From Calothrix sp. PCC 6303 (GTDB lineage Bacteria; Cyanobacteriota; Cyanobacteriia; Cyanobacteriales; Nostocaceae): 64,000 nt of DNA. The position numbers were made by a program, and so were the translations under genes. The notes under the pieces were generated by a model. The model searched no databases, was not told the DNA's origin, and saw nothing but the letters and a program-made list of their open reading frames with translations. Below, in pieces: positions 9,967-18,673 of this stretch (its first letter is position 1; each line of letters opens with the position of its first letter). The stretch is taken from contig NC_019751.1 in the NCBI RefSeq assembly GCF_000317435.1, positions 806,001 to 870,000 of the forward strand. The letters run 5' to 3'.

Positions 9967-10275
9967 CTAACTTCGGAACTGCTCCACTGCTTCAGTGTAA
10001 CGAATTGGCAGCACATATTCTAAATTTTCATGGGGACGGGCAATAATATGGGTTGAAAGAACTTCACCACCATTTACCCGACGCGCAGCTTCAATTCCTG
10101 CTGACACAGAAGCTTGTACTTCTGAGACATCACCACGGACAATTACGGTGACACGCGCGCTTCCAATTTTTTCATATCCCACCAGGGTGACACGAGCAGC
10201 TTTCACCATCGCATCAGCGGCTTCTACAACCGCTGGAAAACCTTTTGTTTCAATCATTCCAACCGCAATTGGCAT
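9967..10275 (-). CDS. ccmK2: Carboxysome shell hexamer protein CcmK2
   Basis: 102 residues, a single BMC domain nearly identical to CcmK1 through the first ~95 residues, ending [11 protein letters not shown]. CcmK2 is normally the most abundant facet protein and the docking site for the CcmN encapsulation peptide. It is the first gene of the minus-strand cluster, so its upstream region should hold the main ccm promoter. The near identity to ccmK1 shows a tandem duplication origin. Confidence 0.93.
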   Translation of the reverse strand: MPIAVGMIETKGFPAVVEAADAMVKAARVTLVGYEKIGSARVTVIVRGDVSEVQASVSAGIEAARRVNGGEVLSTHIIARPHENLEYVLPIRYTEAVEQFRS

Positions 10276-10925
10276 CGCAAGGACTCCTAAGAAAATTAAC
10301 GCAGTTTCAGCACTTGAGGATTTTTTGGACGGGGATGCTCATATTGAGCTTTTCATTTCCCTTTTATAAGCATAGAAAAGCTTGGCACCCCTGGCAATAT
10401 AAATTACTATAATAGTTTATGATAAAATAGTTTTAGAAAACTTAACATAAATTATCTGTAGAATTATAGCCGCTAAAGTACATTCATTTTATGGTGTCAG
10501 CAGTTATGTTTTATAATTTTTTTATATCTATGGCTAAAGCCAATTAATGGGGGTGGTGAAAACTATCCTTGGTAAAACTGACAAAAACCAAAAGGTTAAT
10601 ACCACAGCATCTACCATAATCTGTCGTAAATTTAAAACAATCCTTTAAAACTAGGGATAAGTTTTCATTATTTGTCCGATAATTGCAGTTTGTGGTGCAA
10701 AAATGTTTGATTTATTTAAACGGAAAGTATAAAAAAATAAATGCCTACTTTGACATAAAAGTCAACTTTTTATGGGGAATATTTTTGGGAAAATAACTAT
10801 GTAGATAACATTGCTTAAATTAGCTTTAAGTTCAGATTTTTCAAATCACTCAGTTTAGAAAAACTAATATGTAGAGTTGGGGAAGAATTCCCAGATGACA
10901 AGTTCACATCCCAGGAATTTTTTAG
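10276..10925. other. Divergent promoter region between ccmK2 and ndhF
   Basis: 650 AT-rich bases between the divergent carboxysome and NDH-1 operons. It must carry promoters for both and is a likely place for LysR-type control, but I find no motif I can defend and no gene or RNA. Confidence 0.4.
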
Positions 10926-12794
10926 ATGAATCAATTGATCAATCAGTTTTTGTTCTCCACCAGTTGGTGTGTACCTTTTTACGGTCTAATCGGTGCGCTG
11001 ATTACACTACCGTGGGCGATGGGTATAATTCGGCGTACAGGTCCAAGACCAGCAGCCTATTTAAATCTACTCATGACCGTTATCGGTTTAGTTCACAGCT
11101 TAGTAGTATTTAAAGATATTTGGAATCATGACCCAGAAACAATATTCTTCCACTGGTTTCAAGCAGTAGACTTCGATTTATCATTTGCAATTGAAATCTC
11201 GCCAGTAAGTATTGGGGCATCTGTAATGATTACAGGTTTGAGCTTATTTGCTCAAATCTATGCCCTAGGCTACATGGAAAAAGACTGGGCATTGGCGCGT
11301 TTCTTCGCGCTGATGGGGTTCTTTGAGGCAGCTTTGAGTGGCTTGGCAATCAGTGATTCACTATTTTTAAGTTATGCCCTACTAGAGGTATTAACCTTAT
11401 CAACCTATTTATTAGTGGGTTTTTGGTATGCCCAACCCTTAGTGGTGACAGCTGCCCGTGATGCCTTTTTAACTAAGCGGGTGGGGGACTTAATGCTGTT
11501 GATGGGGGTGGTGACACTTTCTAACTTAGCAGGAAGTTTAAACTTTTCCGATTTACATGAGTGGGCGCAGACAGCCCAACTTAGTCCCCTAACATCAACT
11601 TTATTAGGACTAGCATTAATTGCTGGACCTGCGGGTAAATGTGCTCAATTTCCCTTGCATCTATGGTTAGATGAAGCAATGGAAGGTCCTAACCCAGCGT
11701 CAGTACTGCGAAACTCAATGGTGGTGGCGGGTGGTGCCTACATTTTATTTAAATTGCAACCGATTTTAGCTTTGTCTCCAGTGGCATTAAACGCCTTATT
11801 GGTGATGGGTGGAGTGACAGCAGTAGGGGCAACCTTAGTTTCTTTGGCGCAAATTGACATTAAGCGATCGCTTTCCCACTCAACCAGTGCTTATATGGGA
11901 CTAGTATTCCTAGCAGTGGGTTTGGAACAGGGCGGCGTGGCATTAATGCTGTTGTTAACCCATGCCATCGCTAAAGCCCTATTATTTATGAGTTCAGGCT
12001 CAGTAATTTACACCACCGGAACCCAAGATTTAACGGAAATGGGCGGTTTGTGGTCACGGATGCCAGCCACCACCACAGCCTTTGTAGTTGGTTCCGCCGG
12101 GATGGTATCATTATTACCTCTAGGTAGTTTTTGGGCAATGTTGGCATGGGCAGATGGTTTAGCAACTATCTCTCCCTGGGTAATTGGGATATTAGTATTA
12201 GTTAACGGCTTAACAGCATTAAATTTAACTAGAGTCTTCAGATTAATATTTTGGGGTACCCCGCAGCAAAAAAGCAAACGCAGCCCAGAAGTTGGTTGGC
12301 AAATGGCAGTACCAATGGTGTCCCTAACAATCGTGAACTTACTAGTACCAATTATGTTGCAACAGTGGTATTTGTTGCCTCCTTGGGAAAGCATTAATTT
12401 GGTAGTTCTAGGGTCATTAGTATTTTCCACCGTTTTGGGTGTCGCCGTAGGTTCCCTAATTTACCTGCACAAAGCTTGGTCACGTTCACGCATCTTTGCA
12501 TGGCGATTAGTGCAAGATTTATTGGGATACGACTTCTACATCGACCGTGTGTATAAATTAACTATAGTTAACTTAGTAGCGATGTTATCAAGGGTTTCAG
12601 CTTGGAGCGATCGCTTTTTAGTTGACGGCTTGGTAAACTTAGTTGGTTTCGCCACGATGTTCGGCGGACAAAGTTTGAGGTATAGTATTTCTGGTCAATC
12701 TCAAGGATACATGTTAACAATTCTCATCGGTGTTAGTATCCTCGGTTTCTTCATTAGTTGGTCATTAGGACTTTTAGATCGTTTGCCATTTTAG
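10926..12794 (+). CDS. ndhF4: NAD(P)H dehydrogenase subunit NdhF of the CO2-uptake type (probably NdhF4)
   Basis: 622 residues, a polytopic proton-pumping subunit of the NuoL/MrpA family. The conserved antiporter core (about 80-390) has GYMEKDWALARFFA, a lysine in TKRVGDL, GPAGKCAQFPLHLWLDEAMEGPNP and a HAIAKALLFM helix. It is in an operon with ndhD and a CO2-hydration protein, the arrangement of the specialised NDH-1MS/MS' thylakoid complexes that turn CO2 into bicarbonate. The F4 assignment over F3 rests on the neighbouring short CupB-like protein and the ccm linkage, so it is likely but not proven. An AGGA lies upstream of the ATG. Confidence 0.88.
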   Translation: MNQLINQFLFSTSWCVPFYGLIGALITLPWAMGIIRRTGPRPAAYLNLLMTVIGLVHSLVVFKDIWNHDPETIFFHWFQAVDFDLSFAIEISPVSIGASVMITGLSLFAQIYALGYMEKDWALARFFALMGFFEAALSGLAISDSLFLSYALLEVLTLSTYLLVGFWYAQPLVVTAARDAFLTKRVGDLMLLMGVVTLSNLAGSLNFSDLHEWAQTAQLSPLTSTLLGLALIAGPAGKCAQFPLHLWLDEAMEGPNPASVLRNSMVVAGGAYILFKLQPILALSPVALNALLVMGGVTAVGATLVSLAQIDIKRSLSHSTSAYMGLVFLAVGLEQGGVALMLLLTHAIAKALLFMSSGSVIYTTGTQDLTEMGGLWSRMPATTTAFVVGSAGMVSLLPLGSFWAMLAWADGLATISPWVIGILVLVNGLTALNLTRVFRLIFWGTPQQKSKRSPEVGWQMAVPMVSLTIVNLLVPIMLQQWYLLPPWESINLVVLGSLVFSTVLGVAVGSLIYLHKAWSRSRIFAWRLVQDLLGYDFYIDRVYKLTIVNLVAMLSRVSAWSDRFLVDGLVNLVGFATMFGGQSLRYSISGQSQGYMLTILIGVSILGFFISWSLGLLDRLPF

Positions 12795-12884
12795 AAAAAC
12801 TGGACGCAAAGTCAAAAAAGTTCAGGAAACAGAGTCAACGAATTTTTCCCTGCCCCTGCCCCCTGCCCCTTTTCCACATTCATC

Positions 12885-14387
12885 ATGCTCACCGCTCTAA
12901 TTTTGCTACCTTTAATAGGAGCAGCCATCATTGGTTTTTTACCCACGGGTGTAGAACCGAAAGTCACGAAAAAACTAGCTTTATTATTTTCAGCGATCGC
13001 ATTCGCCTGGACAATCGTTTTAGCTATTAAATTTAATCCTAGCGATATCAATCAACAATTTGCCGAATTTATCCCTTGGATAGATGCGCTTGGCTTAAAT
13101 TACAGCCTGGGAATCGATGGTTTATCACTGCCATTACTGCTTTTAAATGGACTCCTCACCTGTATTGCCGTTTTCAGCAGTGATGAATCTCAAAAGCGTC
13201 CCAGATTCTACTATTCCCTGCTTTTACTGCTCAACGTTGGCGTAAATGGGGCGTTTCTCGCACAAGATTTACTCCTATTTTTCCTATTTTATGAACTAGA
13301 ACTAATTCCCCTATACTTACTCATCGCTATTTGGGGAGGAGAACGTCGAGGATATGCTGCCACAAAATTTTTAATTTACACAGCACTTTCAGGCATCCTA
13401 ATTTTAGCGAGTTTCCTGGGCTTAGTGTGGTTGAGCGATTCACCTAGCTTTGCCCTCAGCACCCTCCATGCCACATCCCTACCACTTGCCACCCAAATTT
13501 TACTCCTGGTGGGAATTTTAATTGGTTTCGGCATCAAAATCCCCTTAGTTCCCTTCCACACATGGCTTCCAGATGCCCACGTAGAAGCATCTACCCCCAT
13601 ATCAGTCCTCTTAGCTGGAGTATTACTGAAACTGGGAACCTACGGCTTACTGCGATTTGGCATGAACCTATTACCAGAAGCTTGGGGTTATATTGCCCCC
13701 TGGTTAGCAACTTGGGCAGTAGTTAGTGTACTCTACGGATCGTCGTGTGCGATCGCGCAAAAAGACATGAAGAAAATGGTGGCATATAGTTCCATTGGAC
13801 ACATGGGATATATCCTCCTCGCAGCCGCAGCCGCAACACCATTGAGCATATTAGCTACAGTCATGCAGATGGTTAGCCACGGTTTAATATCTGGCATGTT
13901 GTTTTTACTAGTGGGTGTTGTATACAAAAAAACAGGTAGCCGTGACCTTGATGTTGTTAGAGGACTATTAAATCCGGAACGAGGAATGCCCGTGATTGGT
14001 AGTTTAATGATATTAGGGGTAATGGCAAGTGCAGGTATACCGGGAATGGTGGGATTTATTTCGGAATTTCTTGTTTTTCGCAGTAGTTTTGCAGTTTTCC
14101 CCATCCAAACCCTAATTTCAATGTTGGGTACCGGGTTAACAGCAGTTTACTTCCTAATTTTGACAAATCGTGCCTTCTTTGGCAGATTATCAGAACAAAC
14201 TAGTAATCTCCCTAGAGTATATTGGTCAGATAGAATACCCGCTTTAATTTTGGCACTATTTATCATCATTTTTGGAATTCAACCTGGGTGGTTAAGTCGT
14301 TGGACAGAACCAACTATTACAGCAATGGTAAATACTCAAGAATCACTTGTCAGTGAACAGTCAACAGTCAACAGTTATCACAATTAG
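12885..14387 (+). CDS. ndhD4: NAD(P)H dehydrogenase subunit NdhD of the CO2-uptake type (probably NdhD4)
   Basis: 500 residues of the NuoM family. Visible marks are FLFYELELIPLYLLIAIWGG (with the essential Glu), FGIKIPLVPFHTWLPDAHVE and a YSSIGHMGY segment. It pairs with NdhF in the distal membrane arm of the CO2-uptake NDH-1 complex and provides a proton channel. It lies 90 bases after ndhF, in a spacer that includes a run of CCCCTG-like repeats (about 12847-12873), and 283 bases before cupB. The D4 numbering follows that of ndhF. Confidence 0.9.
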   Translation: MLTALILLPLIGAAIIGFLPTGVEPKVTKKLALLFSAIAFAWTIVLAIKFNPSDINQQFAEFIPWIDALGLNYSLGIDGLSLPLLLLNGLLTCIAVFSSDESQKRPRFYYSLLLLLNVGVNGAFLAQDLLLFFLFYELELIPLYLLIAIWGGERRGYAATKFLIYTALSGILILASFLGLVWLSDSPSFALSTLHATSLPLATQILLLVGILIGFGIKIPLVPFHTWLPDAHVEASTPISVLLAGVLLKLGTYGLLRFGMNLLPEAWGYIAPWLATWAVVSVLYGSSCAIAQKDMKKMVAYSSIGHMGYILLAAAAATPLSILATVMQMVSHGLISGMLFLLVGVVYKKTGSRDLDVVRGLLNPERGMPVIGSLMILGVMASAGIPGMVGFISEFLVFRSSFAVFPIQTLISMLGTGLTAVYFLILTNRAFFGRLSEQTSNLPRVYWSDRIPALILALFIIIFGIQPGWLSRWTEPTITAMVNTQESLVSEQSTVNSYHN

Positions 14388-14670
14388 AGTTCTTGGATTT
14401 GCCTCTCGTCCATCATGAAAAGTGGAGTTTTGTCATTGCGACGTTACGTAGACGCTGCATCGGGTTGTCGTTCCCCAAAGGGGTTGCCGAAGGGAAGACT
14501 AGCATAAGCCCGTAGTGCTGGCTACGTCTACCCACAATCTTGGCTTCAAACTACATCTCTCAAAATAGACAAGGTTTAAATCAGTAAGTATAAGCATGGT
14601 GAATAATTTAAATCTAACTAATCACTGATGACTAATAACTGATAACACAATATTATTTGGAATAAGAACA

Positions 14671-15807
14671 ATGGTAACTACTAAAAATACAAATCATCCT
14701 ACAAACAGCTTCTTATCAGAATTTGTAGATCGACTACTATCAGGTGACGCATTACTTCCTGATAGTCCAAGAAATGTATTAGAAGTAGTTGGTGTTCTTA
14801 AAAGTTATGCCGTAGTTTTAGATGCCTATTCTGATAATTTAATTTACATTGCAGATCACCAATTTTTGCAGTTTTTCCCCTTCTTTAAATATTTTAACGG
14901 CGACGTTTCACCACAAAAACTATTTCGTCACCTGTGGCACGATAGAATTAACTTTGAGTATGCTGAATACTGCCTCAAAGCAATGCTTTGGCACGGTGGT
15001 GGCGGCTTAGATAGTTATTTGGATACTCAAGATTTTCAAGAAAGAGCGCAAGCGGTAATTAATGCAAAATTTAAATATAATCCTTTAGTAACGGGAATTA
15101 ATAGATTTTTTCCCGAATTTTTGACTGAACAATTAAGAGTATCAGCATACTACAGTGGTTTAGGGCAATTTTGGCGAGTTATGGCTGATATGTTCTTCAC
15201 CTTATCAGATCTCTACGATATCGGAAAAATTACAACGATTCCCCAAGTAGTTAAACATATTAGAGATGGACTAGTAAATAATGCAGCTAATCCCATCACC
15301 TACGAAGTCAAAATCCAGAATCAAGTATATGAAATCCTCCCTAAATCTATAGGTTTAACCTTCTTGGCAGATACAGCAGTTCCCTATGTAGAAGCAGTAT
15401 TTTTCCGGGGTACGCCATTCCAAGGTACAGTATCTTATAACGCCCAAGCTTACCAAGTTCCCGTCGATCAATCGAGATTTCAATATGGCGCATTATATGC
15501 TGATCCTTTACCCATTGGTGGTGCAGGAATTCCCCCAACATTATTAATGCAGGATATGCGTCATTATTTACCTGAGTATTTACATGAAATCTATCGCAAT
15601 AGTCCGCGCGGTGAAGATGATTTGCGGGTACAGATTTGTATGAGTTTTCAAAAGTCGATGTTTTGCGTTACCACAGCAGCAATTACAGGGTTAATGCCTT
15701 ATCCTGCTGATACTTCAAAATCAGAAGAAAGGAAAGAAAACGAAGTATTTTTACAGAAGTGGTTGAAGAGAATGGAAAATTCGCAGTTAATGGCTGTAAA
15801 TCATTGA
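14671..15807 (+). CDS. cupB: CO2 hydration protein, CupB/ChpX type
   Basis: 378 residues without obvious domains of other families. It reads as the ChpX/ChpY (CupB/CupA) family, which exists only with specialised ndhF/ndhD genes. In the known complexes Cup protein sits on the membrane arm and hydrates CO2 to bicarbonate in a carbonic-anhydrase-like reaction driven by NDH-1 electron flow. The length matches CupB, since CupA is usually longer (about 430-450). It is the last gene of ndhF-ndhD-cupB. CupB would mark the constitutive MS' complex; that is an inference from length and context. Confidence 0.85.
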   Translation: MVTTKNTNHPTNSFLSEFVDRLLSGDALLPDSPRNVLEVVGVLKSYAVVLDAYSDNLIYIADHQFLQFFPFFKYFNGDVSPQKLFRHLWHDRINFEYAEYCLKAMLWHGGGGLDSYLDTQDFQERAQAVINAKFKYNPLVTGINRFFPEFLTEQLRVSAYYSGLGQFWRVMADMFFTLSDLYDIGKITTIPQVVKHIRDGLVNNAANPITYEVKIQNQVYEILPKSIGLTFLADTAVPYVEAVFFRGTPFQGTVSYNAQAYQVPVDQSRFQYGALYADPLPIGGAGIPPTLLMQDMRHYLPEYLHEIYRNSPRGEDDLRVQICMSFQKSMFCVTTAAITGLMPYPADTSKSEERKENEVFLQKWLKRMENSQLMAVNH

Positions 15808-15912
15808 CTTCTCTCCGGCATAAATGCACGGAGATTATAAACAGTTGCAAAACAGGGGGTTTGAAACAGTAAGTTAATTAAGCGATTACAAACAATAATA
15901 TCAAAACCCAAA

Positions 15913-16602
15913 TTATTCTTCTATAGTCAAGCCATTTTTAATTAAATGTCTTTGTAAAGCAGCAACTACAGCTTGAGCGCGATCGCTTACTTCCAATTTG
16001 TGTAAAATAGCGTGGACATGTACCCTAACTGTTCCAGGGGTAATGTAGAGTGTTTGGGCTATTTCTTGGTTACTTTTTCCAACTGCTAGCAATTCTAAAA
16101 TTTCCTGTTCTCGATGGGTGAGGGGATTGTCAGATTTTGAAATATTGACAGAGATATTTTCTAAGTTAGGTTGCGATGTAAAGGAAGAACGAATTTCTTT
16201 TGTTGCTGTTTCATCCCACCAAGATGCACCAGCTGCAACAGAACGAAGTGCTAATATTAACTGATCAGCAGCAATCCCTTTGAGACAATAGCCTTGAGCA
16301 CCAGCTTCTATCAATCTGCTAATTAGGGATTGTTGGGAATGAGATGTCAAAATTAGTACTGACAGATTGGGGTTTTGTTGCTTTATTTGCCGACAGGTTT
16401 CAATTCCTCCAATCCCTGGTAATCCTACATCCAAAAGCACCACATCTAAAGGATGCTGCTTTGTTAATTCAATAGCTGTTTCGCCATCTTCAGTTTCGGC
16501 GACAATCTCTAAGAGGGTGTCTTGTTGTAATCGTACACGCAAGCCTAACCGGAAGAGTTCATCATCCTCAACTAGGAGAATTTTGATTGGGGTAGAAGGC
16601 AT
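15913..16602 (-). CDS. NarL/FixJ-family response regulator
   Basis: 229 residues. The receiver domain (about 6-122) has the acidic pair at 12-14 and the phospho-acceptor D58 in VVLLDVGLPG. A LuxR-type DNA-binding helix-turn-helix (about 160-225) has LTHREQEILELLAVGKSNQEIA. It follows the histidine kinase gene with a single base between the kinase stop and this start, so the two are translationally coupled partners. The pair is divergent from the kdp genes, but the output domain is NarL-type rather than OmpR-type, so it is not KdpE. Its targets are unknown. Confidence 0.93.
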   Translation of the reverse strand: MPSTPIKILLVEDDELFRLGLRVRLQQDTLLEIVAETEDGETAIELTKQHPLDVVLLDVGLPGIGGIETCRQIKQQNPNLSVLILTSHSQQSLISRLIEAGAQGYCLKGIAADQLILALRSVAAGASWWDETATKEIRSSFTSQPNLENISVNISKSDNPLTHREQEILELLAVGKSNQEIAQTLYITPGTVRVHVHAILHKLEVSDRAQAVVAALQRHLIKNGLTIEE

Positions 16603-16603
16603 T

Positions 16604-17719
16604 TTACATAGAATGTGAGGCAGAAACAGAGGGATGGAATGGCAGAACAGGTAGTTTAAAGCTAAAAATAGCGCCAGATGGAATTCTGTTCTCTGCCCAA
16701 ATTATACCGTTATGTGCTTCAATTATTTGGCGAGATAGGTAAAGCCCCAACCCGAAACCTTTGGCTTGTCTGTCGCTATTACCTTGGTAAAATCGCTCGA
16801 ATAGGTATGGGAAGTGTTCGGGTTTAATCCCTGCACCTGTATCCAAAATTTTCACAACTTGGTAAGAGGTTTGTGGTTCTAATATTACCTCAACGCGATC
16901 GCCTCTTCGAGAATGATTAATTGCATTTATTAAGAGATTTGTCAATACTCGTTGCAGTTGCAATGCATCACCATTTACCCAAAGGGATTGCCGAAAATCG
17001 GAATCGCCATAATTAAAGGATAGATGGACGCGACGACTAGCAGCTAATTGAGTTAAAGTAATCGCAGCTTCTTCCACCAAGACAGCTAAATCTACAGGTG
17101 CGAGGTTCAGTTTTAAGCCTTCGGTATCATTGCGATAGACATCTAATAGGGTTTCTAATAGCTGCAAAGAAGTTTCATGACTACGCGCCATTGTTGCTAA
17201 GACTTGCTGCTGGCTTGGTAAAATAGCACCAAATTGTTCTTGTTGAAAGGCTTTGATGATTTCCATTGCCCCCAAAAGCGGTGTTTTCAAGTCGTGGGTG
17301 AGGGTGGAAGCAAAATCTTCTCGCAATCTCACCAATTTTTCCTGTGTTTCCAGTTTAGTGGTAGTGAGTGCGATCGCATCTTGCGATTGACGTAGACGCT
17401 GACTCAAAAATCCCGTCACTATTAATGCCATCGCGGCAATAATTCGACTGGCAATGGTGGAAAATCTTATCGCTTCATGTCCAGGTATCCACAGGTTTAA
17501 TATAGTTAGGAAAACAGCCGCAAAGGTGGCTTGCAAAGTTGCAATTTCCCCAAACCAAGAGTTTACTAATAAAATCGCTCCGCTGTAGAGATACCCAAAT
17601 ACATAGTCACTAGGAGTCGAATATTCTAACACTCCTAACACAACAAACATAGTCAAAATCAGCAAACTTTTAGCTATATATAGATCGTTAGATCGTAATT
17701 TAGACATTAAGCATACCAT
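16604..17719 (-). CDS. Membrane-bound sensor histidine kinase
   Basis: 371 residues. Four or five N-terminal hydrophobic helices (about 15-105) form a membrane sensor with no periplasmic domain. A HisKA domain follows with the phospho-accepting H142 in LTHDLKTP, then an HATPase domain with N-box NLLINAINHS, G1 box DTGAGI and G2 box GFGLGL. All catalytic motifs are intact. The compact membrane sensor suggests that it reads a membrane-associated signal. It is co-transcribed with the response regulator downstream. A second in-frame ATG four codons later could also be the start. Confidence 0.92.
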   Translation of the reverse strand: MVCLMSKLRSNDLYIAKSLLILTMFVVLGVLEYSTPSDYVFGYLYSGAILLVNSWFGEIATLQATFAAVFLTILNLWIPGHEAIRFSTIASRIIAAMALIVTGFLSQRLRQSQDAIALTTTKLETQEKLVRLREDFASTLTHDLKTPLLGAMEIIKAFQQEQFGAILPSQQQVLATMARSHETSLQLLETLLDVYRNDTEGLKLNLAPVDLAVLVEEAAITLTQLAASRRVHLSFNYGDSDFRQSLWVNGDALQLQRVLTNLLINAINHSRRGDRVEVILEPQTSYQVVKILDTGAGIKPEHFPYLFERFYQGNSDRQAKGFGLGLYLSRQIIEAHNGIIWAENRIPSGAIFSFKLPVLPFHPSVSASHSM

Positions 17720-18334
17720 TCACAAAGCTACCTATTGATTATTTTATTAAATATCTAAACCTTGTCTATTTTGAAAACCGTAGTTTGTAACTCAAGATTG
17801 TGAGATTGCTTCCTTAGGAATGTGAATTAAATAAAGTACAAAAGTAGTATGTGTAAGTGTAATGAAACGCTTTTAGCGTTCCCGTAGGGTAGGTAGGCAT
17901 GAATAAAGCGAACTATATAACGATTTGTAAATTTAGCTCAAAGCTTTATCCCAACTGCCTACTGCCTGATCATAACTATGATTTTTCCCACCCACCTACT
18001 TAGCGTGATTTGGTGCGTTACGAACTTCATTCTCTAGCAAAGCCATGCCCGTATAGCCATTTATTTAAGAAAGGCGAAGCCGCCCTTAAAGGGCTAGGGC
18101 TGCACCCTACAATACCTAATTTTGTAACTGCTGGTAGCACAGACTATGCCAACAAAAATCAAATAGTAATCCTATACAGTGTTTAGACAATATCTAAACA
18201 CCGTAAACGCAGAATAAACAAAAAATAAACCTTTTCTATATCTTTAGTCTATTGTTTTCATCCCAAAAATAATCAATGATATGGGTTGAGACAATTAAAA
18301 AAGCAAATCTTTATTTCTGCAAAACTATGCTGTT
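17720..18334. other. Divergent region between histidine kinase and kdp operon
   Basis: About 615 bases. It has dispersed-repeat pieces at 17872-17900 (GCGTTCCCGTAGGGTAGG) and 18063-18110 (a GGCGAAGCCGCCCTT hairpin followed by GGGCTGCACCCTAC). The rest is AT-rich and should contain the kdp promoter. I looked for a ydaO-type c-di-AMP riboswitch and did not find one. Confidence 0.45.
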
Positions 18335-18673
18335 ATGGCATTAGATTTAACTAGTGTAAAAATTCAAATTAATAGTTGTTATTGTGGGATGGCTTTAAGT
18401 CATCTCAAACTACCACCAAACTGCTTTTTATTAGGGATTGTGAGAGGTGTTCACATTATCTTAGCAAGCGAAGAAGCAACTATTCACTGTGGAGATGATT
18501 TGCTTGGTGTTGCTCTAAGTTCAGCCCAGATGCCAGCACTCAAGTTTATTTTGCAAAAAACACACCCAATTTACTACTCATTTAATGAGTGCTTGCTAGA
18601 TAACACATTAAATAATTCAACTTATCCTGCCAGGAGTTTTAATAATTCATGCTACAAGGATGGATACAAATAG
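18335..18673 (+). CDS. Small protein with an RCK_C (TrkA-C)-like domain, overlapping kdpA
   Basis: 112 residues. Residues ~18-75 resemble the RCK_C/TrkA-C fold: a stretch like [20 protein letters not shown], then a [11 protein letters not shown] strand pair. RCK_C domains bind small ligands in K+ channels and transporters, and several bind c-di-AMP. The gene overlaps the kdpA start by 25 bases, so it is probably translated with it and may be a ligand-sensing accessory of the Kdp pump. The last ~35 residues look unstructured. No N-terminal nucleotide-binding RCK_N part is present. The family call is moderately sure; the regulatory role is inference. Confidence 0.6.
   Translation: MALDLTSVKIQINSCYCGMALSHLKLPPNCFLLGIVRGVHIILASEEATIHCGDDLLGVALSSAQMPALKFILQKTHPIYYSFNECLLDNTLNNSTYPARSFNNSCYKDGYK

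Noticed and set aside
10929-10945. TCAATTGATCAATCA as an NdhR/CcmR operator near the ndhF start
   Set aside because: It lies within the first codons of ndhF (MNQLINQ) and is explained by coding sequence.
15913-17719. KdpD/KdpE assignment of the two-component pair
   Set aside because: The regulator has a LuxR/NarL-type output domain and the kinase lacks the KdpD and USP-like domains.
18041-18334. ydaO-type c-di-AMP riboswitch before the RCK_C-kdpA genes
   Set aside because: The region has dispersed-repeat hairpins, but I could not match the conserved ydaO cores.
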